Positions 56,048 to 64,000 of a DNA stretch of 64,000 nt are shown one piece after another. Made by a program: the position numbers and the translations under genes. This DNA is from Prionace glauca (taxonomy: Eukaryota > Chordata > Chondrichthyes > Carcharhiniformes > Carcharhinidae). Every line of letters starts with the position of its first letter. Positions within the stretch are counted from its first letter, which is position 1. Below the pieces are notes generated by a model. That model did not search any database, was not told where the DNA came from, and was given only the letters and a program-made list of their open reading frames with translations. The DNA is taken from contig CM075760.1 in assembly GCA_037974335.1 (NCBI GenBank), forward strand, positions 6,197,432 to 6,261,431. The letters are read 5' to 3'.

Positions 56048-56588
56048 ATAGAGTCATAGAGGTTTACAGCATGGAAACAGGCCCTTCAGCCCAACTGCTC
56101 CATGCTGCCCTTTTTAAAAAACCCTAAGCTCATCCCAATTGCTTGTATTTGGCCCATATCCCTCGATACCCATCACACCCATGTAACTGTCTAAATGCAT
56201 TTTAAAAGATAAAATTGTACCCATCTCGATGACTATATCTGGCAGCTTGTTCCAGACACTCACCACCCTCTGTGTGAAAAAAAAATCTCCTCTGGACACT
56301 TTTGTATCTTTCCCCTCCCATCTTAAACCTATGCCCTCTAGTTTTAGACTCCCCTAACTTTGGGAAAAGATATTGACTATCGAGCTGATCTGTGCCCCTC
56401 ATTATTTTATAGAACTCTATAAGATCACTCCTCAGCCTTCTACGCTCCAGTGAAAAAAGTCACAGTCTATCCAGCTTCTCCTTATAACTCAATCCATCAA
56501 GTCCCAGTAGCTTCCTAGTAAATCTTTCCTGCACTCTTTCTAATTTAATAATATCCTTTCTATAATAGGGTGACCAAAATATCTGTGG
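56048..56588 (-). mobile_element. LINE 3' end, third family
   Basis: Tail 'gggctgaagggcctgtttcc' and 'tctatgactct' at 56050-56085. ORF2 end with VSVWNKLPDIVIEMGTILSFK and SKTRGHRFKMGG. It splits a V-SINE: the head is on the left (55935-56047) and the tail on the right (56590-56730). Confidence 0.85.
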
Positions 56589-56589
56589 G

Positions 56590-56735
56590 GTATGAAAGAT
56601 GGGCAGGTTAGGTGGATTGACCATGCTAAATTCTCCCTTAATGTCCAAAGATGTGAAGGTTAGTGGGATTCGACGGTATTGTGGGGTTATGGGAATAGGG
56701 TAAAATGTTCTGTTGACATAGACTTGATGCACTGT
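56590..56735 (+). mobile_element. V-SINE tail fragment
   Basis: 'gggcaggttaggtggattga', 'ccatgctaaattctccctta', then 'ttatgggaatagggtaaaat'. Plausibly the continuation of 55935-56047 after the LINE insertion. Confidence 0.7.
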
Positions 56736-56799
56736 CGGGATTTTATGATTTTAGTGTGTGGGGGGGGGGGTAGTTTGATTTCAGGGGGAGAGTGTTGCA

Positions 56800-57098
56800 A
56801 CACAGTGGCACAGTGGTTAGCATTGCTGCCTCTCAGTGCTAGGGCCCCAAATTCGATTCCCGGATTGGGTCACTGTCTGTGTGGAGTTTGCACATTCTCT
56901 CCATGTCTGCATGGGTTTCCTCCAGATGCTCTGCTTTCCTCCAGCAGTCCGAAAGACATGCTGGTTAGATGCATTGGCCATGTTAAATTGTTTGTAAGTG
57001 TATCCGAACAGGAATGTGGCGACTCGGGAATTTTCACAGGAATCGCATTGCAGTGTTAATGTAAGCCGACTTATTAGTGTCACTAATAAATAAACTTA
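56800..57098 (+). mobile_element. V-SINE, full length
   Basis: Head 'gtggcacagtggttagcatt' with the B-box 'aaattcgattcccgg', core 'gtctgcatgggtttcctcc', tail 'gcagtgttaatgtaagccg' and 'aataaataaac'. Confidence 0.92.
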
Positions 57099-57126
57099 AA
57101 CTGCAGGTCAAGGTGCTGCTGTGACA

Positions 57127-57995
57127 TTGAACATAGAACATTACAGCGCAGAACAGGCCCTTCGGCCCACGATGTTGCACCGACCAGTTACAAAAACAAT
57201 GACCCACTAGCCTATACCAATCCCTCTTCGTCCATAAACCTATCCACAGATCTCTTAAACACCCCCAAACTAGGCGCATTTACAACTGCAGCAGGCAGGG
57301 CATTCCAATCCCTCACCACCCTCTGGGTAAAGAACCTACCCCTGACATCCGTCCTGTAGCAACCCCCCCTTAATTTAAAGCCATGCCCCCTCGTGCTAGC
57401 TTTCTCCATCCGAGGAAAAAGGCTATCACTGTCCACCCTATCTAAACCTCTAATCATCTTATATGTTTCAATAAGATCCCCTCTTAGCCGCCTTCTTTCC
57501 AACAAAAACAACCCCAAATCCCTCAGTCTCTCCTCATAGGACCTCCCCACCATACCAGGCAACATCCTAGTAAACCTCCTCTGCACCCTCTCCAAAGCTT
57601 CCACATCCTTCCTGTAATGTGGGGACCAGAACTGCACACAGTACTCCAAGTGCGGCCGCACCAGAGTAGTGTACAGTTGCAACATGACGCTGCGACTCTT
57701 AAATTCAATCCCCCTACCAATAAACGCCAAGACACCGTACGCCTTCTTAACAACCTTATCTACTTGATTCCCAACTTTCAGGAATCTATGTACACATATA
57801 CTTAGATCCCTCTGTTCATCCACACTATTCAAAGTCCTCCCGTTAGCCCTATACTCGACACATCTGTTGCCTCACACTTCTCCGCATTAAACTCCATCCG
57901 CCACCTCTCGGCCCAGCTCTGCAACTTATCTAAGTCTCTCTGCAGACTATGACACACTTCCACACAATCTACCACACCTCCGACTTTGGTGTCAT
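57127..57995 (-). mobile_element. CR1-type LINE (family A), 3' part
   Basis: An open C-terminal ORF2 domain at 57212-57832 runs to its natural stop (VDRFMDEEGLV), with RPHLEYCVQFWSPHYRKD and ETYKMIRGLDRVDSDSLF. Upstream it breaks near 57860 and then shows RT-end sequence to a breakpoint near 57995. The tail is at 57127-57180. Confidence 0.94.
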
Positions 57996-58084
57996 GCTCA
58001 CATGATGCTGGATTTTGAAGCTTTTTAACACCTGCTCTGAATTAATCCTTTGGATGTTGAACTAAAGCATTGAGGCTTTCCAGT

Positions 58085-58530
58085 TCTTAAGAACAAAGAA
58101 CAAAAAGAGTCCGGGGAACAGGCCCTTCGGCCCAATGAGCCCACGCCGCCATCTTAACATCAACAGTCCCCCCCCTCCACACATGACCCTTATCTATTGT
58201 TTTGTGGCCATCAACATTGAGGGAAACTAATTTAGGGACAATTTATTATTGCCAATCAGCCTAATAGCACATCTTTGGGGTGTGGGCGGAAACTGGAGCA
58301 CCCAGAGAAAACCCACGCAAGCACGGGGAGAATGCGCAAACTCCCACAGACACTGGCCCAAATCCATGTGTCTGCACAGCAATCAGTGATAGTCACTGAT
58401 CTGTCGTCTTGCCCAGTATCTGGTCCAGTTTAGGCACACACTAATGACATGAAGCACTAGGCCAATCCCGAACAATCAAGAGCTGCCCAAGTACGACCCA
58501 TCGCATGTATGCCCCTCGTTGGACATAAGG
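58085..58530 (-). mobile_element. Composite SINE with an unusual head
   Basis: The minus strand has a head ending near 58530 that reads 'agtgcttcatgtcattagtg', then 'gatcagtgactatcactgat', a V-SINE core (gcacattctccccgtgcttgc) and a 3' end with 'gggccgaagggcctgttcc'. The copy at 60255-60720 has the same parts in the same order, so it is a distinct family about 450-470 bp long. Confidence 0.75.
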
Positions 58531-58569
58531 CGGACCGACTTAAAACCAGTGAATGAAAAAGAGAAAAGA

Positions 58570-58850
58570 AAGCATTATTATTGTACCAGATCCATTTACC
58601 CTACCAGGGACGCCCCAATGCAAATGACCCTTATTTAAAACAATCTCCTATATCCACCTATCTCCAACCCACTCATGTGCCTGTCTAAGTTACTCTTAAA
58701 CAATTCTAGCATGTTTTCCTCCACCATCTGACTTGGCAGAGCATTCCATACCCCCACTACCCTCTGTGTGAAAAACCTCCCTCTAATATCGGTGTTATAC
58801 CTCTCCCCCCTCACCTTAAGCCCTATGCCCTTGTCCTATTTGTCTCTAAA
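58570..58850 (-). mobile_element. LINE 3' ORF2 fragment
   Basis: The minus strand matches LINE ends: 'cataGGGCTtaaggtgagg' and 'gagggaggtttttcacacag', then 'ggtatggaatgctctgcc'. No tail seen. Confidence 0.6.
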
Positions 58851-58979
58851 CACTCTGCAATGCTGAGACTGGGGAGAGGAGTGAACAACAGGGCAGCATT
58901 GCAGCTTCTCTCCCCCCATTGAAACTGGGATTGTTGCTCCATCTGCTGCACCATCCCCACCACATCCACTGGGGGCAAC

Positions 58980-59600
58980 CTGGACAATGGGCTGCAGGCT
59001 GGCCTCACTGCGCCTGCGCCACAATCACTCACCGCCGGCGGCGGCCATCTTGCGTTGCCAAGGGAGACGGCCGGCGGCCATCTTACGTTGCCAGGGGAGA
59101 CGGCGTCCCGCGCGCTGCACTCTGGGTGAATTCCCCTCCTGCACATGCGCTCAGTTACATTTTAATCTTTTAATATTTTGAATCTTGATGATTATTATTT
59201 ACATCCTCACCCGTCAGACTTTCGGTTCCTTCTCCATTCGAGAAAATCATTTTTTTTATTCCGTCTGTTTTTCAATCACCCCCGTGCGGTGCGCTCTGGG
59301 AAAATACTACAGCACATGCGCGGTTCCGCCACCTGCCTCTTTATAAAATATGTATTTTATTTAATTTTAATTCCGCTCCGGGCGGGATTTCCGGGTGGGA
59401 ATTTCTCTCACTTTCTACATTTCTCAACCGTCGCTTTTTCCTCGACGCCGGGGGAGGGGTTAATGGTGACGTCACGGAAATATGGCGTCTGGCCCCACCT
59501 CTCTACAGGACCCGGATGTTCCGCCAACGAGCAGCGGCTGGGCCGGAGTGGGCAACAGGTGACACTGGGCTGAGCAGTGCCCGGGCTTGTTACAGCGACA
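58980..59600 (+). promoter_or_regulatory. CpG-island-like promoter with duplicated YY1/RFX-like module
   Basis: CpG-dense region. A module of about 32 bp is tandemly doubled at 59037-59103: each copy has 'ggcggccatctt' (YY1-type) followed by 'cgttgcca' (RFX half-site-like) and 'ggagacgg'. Downstream are 'catgcgcgg' (NRF1-like) at 59315-59330, a perfect CRE palindrome tgacgtca at 59467-59474 and 'atatggcg' just after it. The arrangement fits a housekeeping-type promoter firing rightward, but I cannot name the gene. Confidence 0.55.
59482..59558 (+). CDS. Candidate first coding exon of an unknown gene
   Basis: An ATG with G at +4 (aaatATGG) lies 8 bp after the CRE. It opens a frame of 25 codons (MASGPTSLQDPDVPPTSSGW, then AGVGN) up to AACAG|GTGACA, a good donor; without splicing a stop follows at once. 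The start, length, donor and promoter context are those of a short first exon. No downstream exon was found before the V segment at 62.8 kb, and the peptide is not one I recognise. It may be real, a decayed exon or chance. Confidence 0.3.
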
Positions 59601-60055
59601 CCCGATGGGCAGGAAGGGAAATAGCAGCAGCGCAGTCTGTGCCCAAAGCTTCCCCAATTCAGCTGCTCAGAGACACTGGGAACCTCTTCAACTGGAAAGT
59701 TCTCACATTCACCCCTGTCTATCTATCTACCCCTCCATCCATCTCACCCTCCTACCTTCTCTCCATCCAGCTCTCTCTCTCTCCCATCCATGCATCCCTC
59801 TCTGCAACAAACCCATTCACTCAGAACAGCTGCTTCAATCTCATTACCTCAGTCTGTCTCAAATCCACTCTGTTCCCAGACACTTTATACATTAGATATT
59901 ACAATTCAAACATTATAATCTCTCCAATTCTGTTTTTGTTCAAATATCATGGACAACCGAGACATCATTAATTGCACTCCCATTCTGAGCTATGGGGTAT
60001 ATTTATACATTTTCTCATTTCACGAGCTTTAGATTAACTTCTGTTATGGTTTTAG
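59600..60055. other. No gene seen
   Basis: CT-rich at 59720-59790 and otherwise AT-rich. Open frames have no recognisable domain. Confidence 0.5.
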
Positions 60056-61418
60056 TGATGACGTGGCGATGCCGGTGTTGGACTGGGCTAAACACAGTAA
60101 GAAGTCTCACAACACCAGGTTAAAGTCCAACTGGTTTATTTGGTAGCAAAAGCTTTCGGAGTACTGCTCCTTTGTCAGATAAGTGGTAGTTCTGTTCAGA
60201 AACAGGGCATATAAAAATACAAACTTAATTTGCAAACTAATGATTGAAATGCGAGTCAAAGAAGAAAAGAACAACACAGCTCAGGAAACAGGCCCTTCGG
60301 CCCCACAAGCCCGCTCCGCCCATTTTAACAGTCGGTGAGTGCCTCATTCCAATCCTTCTCCTACCTGCGGCTTTTATCTACATCTGGTGTGTTCCACAAT
60401 ACAGGGGTGCAAATGTAGGGAATTATATATGCACCAGATTAAGGGAGATCCAATTTAGCCTAAAAACACGTTTTGGGGGTGTGGGAGGAAACCGGAGCAC
60501 CCGGAGAAAATCCACACAAGCACGGGGAGGATGTGCAAACTCCCACAGACACTGACCCAAGACGGAGATCTGACCCCGGTCCCTTAACTGGACCGCAAAC
60601 AGTGATAGTCACTGAGCTGTCGTGTTGTCTGTTAATTGGTCCAGTTTAAGCGTACACTAACGACGTGAAGCACTAGGCTACTCTCGCAGCAACATCCAAG
60701 AGCAGTCCTCGCACAACCCACCGCGAGTCCTTACAAGTAATCAAGCGCTAAGGGTACAGTCTCACGTAGAACACCATCCACCCGGTACATGGTGCATATT
60801 CTTGTAACGTTGTCTACCTGATACGCTGCAGTAAAGGATGCCCAGAGCATGGTACATTGGGGAGACGATGCAGATGCTACCACAACGGTTGAATGAAAAC
60901 CACTCACAATCACCACTCAAGAGTATTCTCATCCTGTCCGGGAACACTTCAGCGGTCAGGGGCATCGGCCTCTGATCTTCGGATTCACTTTCTCCAATGC
61001 GGCCTTCACGACACACGACAGCGGAGAGTCGCTGAGCAGAGACTGAAAGCCAAATTCTAGACACATGAGGATGCCTGAACCGGGATCTTGGGTTCATGTC
61101 ACACTATCTGTAATCTCCATGGCTTTCCTTGCTCTTGCAAAATCTCACTTACTGTCCTGGCTGGAGACAATGCACATCTCTTTAAACTTGTTTAACCCTC
61201 TCCCAACTCATATTGTCTGTATCTTTAAGACTTGATAACCTGTAAAGACTCTCATTCCAACCATAATTTTGTAAATTGGGCTTGTGTCTTTCTATGCCCT
61301 GCTTGTGAACAGAACTCCCACTGATCTGATGAAGGAACACCGCTCTGAAAGCTAGTGGCTTTTTCTACCAAATAAACCTGTTGGAAATTAACCTGGTGTT
61401 GTGAGACTTCTCACATTA
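60056..61418 (+). mobile_element. Penelope-like element with nested SINE
   Basis: Inverted termini ('cacagtaagaagtctcacaa' at 60094 and its counterpart near 61390-61410) enclose a decayed endonuclease tail (60865-61060: 'cagatgctaccacaacgg', then 'gaacacttcagcggtcagg'). The right terminus has a canonical hammerhead-type core, ctgatga at 61326-61332 with gaaa at 61347-61350. A SINE is nested at 60255-60720. A 'ttttagt' at each edge may be the target duplication. Confidence 0.8.
60255..60720 (-). mobile_element. Composite SINE nested in the Penelope-like element
   Basis: Same family as 58085-58530: tail 'ggggccgaagggcctgtttc' at the left, V-SINE core in the middle, and an unusual head ('ggactcgcggtgggttgtgc', 'agtagcctagtgcttcacg') at the right. 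Confidence 0.8.
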
Positions 61419-61479
61419 TTTTAGTTCCCAGCAGGTGGATTAGAGATTAACATCAACTGGTCATTGTCTCAGTTTATCT

Positions 61480-61650
61480 CTGTGTTTGTGAGGGTGTGTG
61501 TGATAGTTGTATGTCTGCGTGGGCCAGTTCTTGTGTTTATGTAAGTCTATGTTTTTGTGGGCATGTCTGTGTATGTTCGTGTATGTGTTTGTATGTGTCT
61601 GTTAGTTTGTCTGTAGCTGTTTGTCTGAGATTGTGTATATCTGTATACAT
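61480..61650. repeat. TG-rich low-complexity tract
   Basis: Irregular tgtgt/tgtatgt sequence. The Cys/Val-rich frame across it is an artefact. Confidence 0.85.
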
Positions 61651-61654
61651 GTCC

Positions 61655-62500
61655 TGGCAGCATCCTAGTAAATCTTTTCTACACTCTTTCTAGTTTAATG
61701 TTATCATTTCTATAATAGGGTGACCAGAATTGTACACAGTATTCCAAGTGTGGTCTTACCAATGTCTTGTGCAACTTCAACAAGACATCCCAACTCCTGT
61801 ATTCAATGTTCTGACAGATGAAACCAAGCATGCCGAATGCCTTCTTCACCACTCTGTCCACCCGTGACTCTGCTACGAACCTGTACTGCTCGATATTTTT
61901 GTTCTATAACTGCCCACAACACCATTCCATTAAATGAATAAGTTCTGTCCTGATTTGATTGACCAAAATGGATCACCTCGCATCCATCTAAATAAAACTC
62001 CATCTTCCGTTCACCAGTCCACTGGCCCAATTGATAAAGATCCCGTTGCAATCCGTATTAACCTTCTTCTCTGTCCAGTATGTCACCAATCTTGATGTCA
62101 TCTACAAACTTACTAACCATGCCCCCTATATTATCATCCAAATCATTAACATAACTGACAAACAACCGTGTACCCAGCACTGATCGCTGAGACACACCGC
62201 TGGTCACAGGCCTCCAGTTTGAAAAACAACCCTCTAGAACCATCCTCTGGCTTCCGTCATCAAGCCAATTTTCTACCCATTTGTCTACCTCACCCTGGAT
62301 CCAGTAAGAGTGTTTCCAGCTGCTGCTCGAACTGAACCATGGGGTTTGTGAGGAACTGCAGCTGGTCACACTTCCCGCAAATATAGTCGCCAGGGACTAG
62401 AAAGTTCCCTAATCTCCCACATCTAATAGGAGGAGCATATCACTGCCCTAACTGCCATCTCTACACTTGGACACTGAAAAAGAAGAATTTTCCTTACTTG
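61655..62500 (-). mobile_element. LINE remnant with internal deletion (third family)
   Basis: The minus strand has the RT end (RPVTSGVSQRSVLGTRLF and VSKFVDDIKIGDIL at 62058-62369) and the following ORF2 part to 61660. Upstream of about 62290 the sequence switches to what looks like the ORF1 N-terminus (paired-Cys finger region, then coiled-coil start), so the middle of the element is missing. Confidence 0.75.
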
Positions 62501-62798
62501 TGACAAAGAGGGACATCCACAAACTCTGAGTGGCAACACCCAGAAGAGTTATGGGATCAGATCTTGGGGTCGGGAGCTCCGAGGCCCAGATAACTGTGGG
62601 GCCTCGACTGAATGTTCACAGCTTTCTGCCACCTTTCCATTCTCGAGTTTTATTTTAAACAATGGGCGGGGCCTAAATTAACAATGTTCAGGCCTGAGGT
62701 ATTTCAGTTCAGTTCTGAGATCCAGTGTCCCAGAGCAGTCAAACTCCGCAGTCTCCAGCTCCCCGTCACATAAACCATCAGCTCCGGGCAGCAGAGAG

Positions 62799-62841
62799 AT
62801 GGGAATCCTTCTTGTTTTCACCCTGTGTGTCTGTTTACCCC
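62799..62841 (+). CDS. IgNAR-like V segment, leader exon
   Basis: Encodes a hydrophobic signal peptide, MGILLVFTLCVCLP, and splits a codon in phase 1 at C|GTGAGT. The split leader with a short intron (148 bp) is the standard arrangement of Ig and TCR V segments. It directs the receptor chain to the secretory pathway. No octamer (atgcaaat) was seen upstream; a GC box (gggcgggg) lies near 62665. Confidence 0.88.
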
Positions 62842-62989
62842 GTGAGTACCGATCAAACTAACCCACATTGTGTGGATTGGGTATAAAGCTGTCCCAGTCC
62901 ATCCCAATTACAGACATTGTTTGGGGTTTTAACTCCATTGTGTGGTTCAGCTCTGATGGTCCATTAAACTCTCTGTGTTTAATTTCCAG

Positions 62990-63271
62990 GATCTTTCAGT
63001 CAGTCAGTGACACAGAGCCCAGGAGAGGTGACCACGAAGGAGTGTCAGTCTCTCACCATCACCTGTGTTTTAGATGGTTATTACTATTACTTGCAAAACG
63101 GCGAGTTCTTCAAACAAACCCACCCCGGGAAGGAGCGGGAGCGGATCTCCAGCGGAGGGAGATTTATTGTGTCTGTGAACAAAGCAGGAAAGACATTTTC
63201 GCTGGAAATTCGGGATGTGAGAGTTGAAGACGCCGCCACCTATTACTGTAAAGCTCATTATAAGTACTACA
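62990..63271 (+). CDS. IgNAR-like (NAR-family) V segment, germline
   Basis: Main V exon after a pyrimidine-rich acceptor (aatttccag). The mature chain begins near SVTQSPGEVTTKECQSLTI. Ig-fold landmarks: first Cys in LTITCVLDG, GGRF, SFSL-like TFSLEIRDVRVEDAATYYC with the second Cys, then a Tyr-rich end (KAHYKYY). The short FR2-to-FR3 distance, GGRF..VN.AGKTFSL and VEDAATYYCK are hallmarks of the NAR V family (IgNAR and NAR-TCR). Differences: the FR2 Trp is Phe (FFKQ), FR2 has a GKERE stretch like camelid VHH, and there is an extra Cys (KECQS) in the A-B loop. The frame is open to the recombination signal and no J is attached, so this is an unrearranged segment. The signal pattern favours IgNAR over NAR-TCR. 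Confidence 0.88.
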
Positions 63272-63309
63272 CACAGTGATGGGCCTCGGCTTCCCACGAT
63301 ACAAAAACT
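63272..63309 (+). promoter_or_regulatory. 23-type recombination signal of the V segment
   Basis: Perfect heptamer CACAGTG (63272-63278), 22-bp spacer, nonamer ACAAAAACT (63301-63309; one change from ACAAAAACC). It would be cut by RAG1/RAG2 and joined to a 12-type signal. Confidence 0.9.
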
Positions 63310-63657
63310 CATCCTGCAGATTCTCACAGAACCAAACGAAAAACCAGAGTTAATCTACCCAGAACAACAACCTCCACCCCACCCACCAATCCCCACAGTT
63401 GTGCCTCACAATCTGGGGGCCACAGTTTATTTTGAATAAGACCTGATTATTACCGTTGACATTTTGAGTTTTATAAATACAGAGAGTGAGTGGATGGGGG
63501 TTTCATTCCTGGGAGTGTTTTCGGTGAATTGAGAATGGGAATGACTGATCCCAGTTACAAACCCTGACACCAGATGGCACCCTAGGCTCACAGCCGGAAC
63601 TGGGAGCCACATTTCGCGCTGTTTAATTCATGTTCCAACATCCCACCCAGTACCAGA
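63310..63657. other. V-to-D spacer, nothing else seen
   Basis: No further heptamer-nonamer pair with a 12- or 23-bp spacer was found by eye. Confidence 0.5.
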
Positions 63658-63729
63658 GGTTTTGATGCTGAACTGTATCACTGTGTAACTTTTGGGATAG
63701 TCACAGTGGAAAGAAGCTGAACAAATACC
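63658..63729 (+). other. D gene segment with 12-type signals on both sides
   Basis: 5' signal: nonamer ggttttgat (63658-63666), 12-bp spacer, perfect heptamer CACTGTG (63679-63685). D coding core: 16 bp, taacttttgggatagt (63686-63701). 3' signal: perfect heptamer CACAGTG (63702-63708), 12-bp spacer, nonamer acaaatacc (63721-63729; one change from consensus). It lies 350 bp after the V signal in the same orientation. The V(23)-(12)D(12) order obeys the 12/23 rule and predicts a J, or further D, with a 23-type signal downstream of the window. TCR-delta D segments normally have 12/23 signals, so this is heavy-chain-like. The core begins with a stop codon in one frame (taa). Confidence 0.88.
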
Positions 63730-64000
63730 TGTGCACAATTACACTATAAATTCTCAGTGCCCAGACTTTGAATCATTGGTTTGATGTTATTATCGCTGTA
63801 ATCTGGATTATTTCCACTGTAATCTCCACCATTCACATCTTTCTTTGATTTTTTTGCGATATATGAAGTTAATATTTCCTTCCTGCGGCCATTTACTGAG
63901 AGCTCGGGCCTCATAAAATTACAATTTGAACCGACAGAGACGTTGAAACCTTGAATATTATTTATTGATTTTAAATCTCCCGAATAATTGGACATTTCCG
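63730..64000. other. Downstream of D, nothing else seen
   Basis: No J motif (F/W-G-x-G) and no further recombination signal recognised before the window ends. Confidence 0.5.

Overview
The window is vertebrate germline DNA, most probably from a shark. The strongest pointer is an unrearranged IgNAR-like antigen-receptor V segment at 62.8-63.3 kb. It has a split leader, two Ig cysteines and a recombination signal, and a short D segment with signals on both sides follows it. IgNAR-type V domains are known only from cartilaginous fish. The repeat content fits: CR1-type LINEs, tRNA-headed V-SINEs and Penelope-like elements fill most of the window. Genes are split by introns, and I see no bacterial gene organisation.

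Layout. 0-12.5 kb: old LINE debris, simple repeats and a 3.6-kb array of about 43 copies of an 84-bp unit (6.9-10.5 kb). 12.5-15.5 kb: a long, decayed minus-strand LINE. 16.6-22.2 kb: the first arm of a head-to-head inverted duplication. It carries a two-exon class A GPCR gene of the GPR139-like type on the minus strand, a GA/CT-rich tract, a tRNA-derived SINE and a Ty3/Gypsy pol fossil. 22.4-33.3 kb: the spacer between the arms, made of LINE fragments plus an orphan pair of immunoglobulin heavy-chain membrane exons (TM1 at 29763-29890, TM2 at 30023-30031) with polyadenylation signals. 33.3-46.6 kb: the second arm, with the paralogous GPCR on the plus strand and the same 3' series of GA tract, SINE and Gypsy fossil. 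It is expanded by later insertions, including a nearly full-length CR1 LINE with both ORFs (41581-45853). 46.6-58.9 kb: minisatellites, V-SINEs, LINE and Penelope-like copies and a CpG-rich promoter-like patch (51.8-52.2 kb). 58.98-59.6 kb: a second CpG-rich patch with a tandemly duplicated YY1/RFX-like module, a perfect CRE and a possible short first exon. 60.0-62.5 kb: another Penelope-like element and a LINE remnant. 62.8-64 kb: the V and D segments, pointing out of the window.

How the parts relate. The two GPCR genes are paralogues made by one inverted duplication that took flanking repeats with it, so repeats shared by both arms are older than the duplication and repeats in one arm are younger. 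The membrane exons and the V-D pair are both antigen-receptor parts, but no constant-domain exon or J segment was recognised between them. They more likely belong to different clusters or to a disrupted locus than to one gene. The V (23-type signal) and D (12-type signals on both sides) follow the immunoglobulin heavy-chain pattern, not the TCR-delta pattern. All comparisons were made by eye; no database search or alignment program was used.
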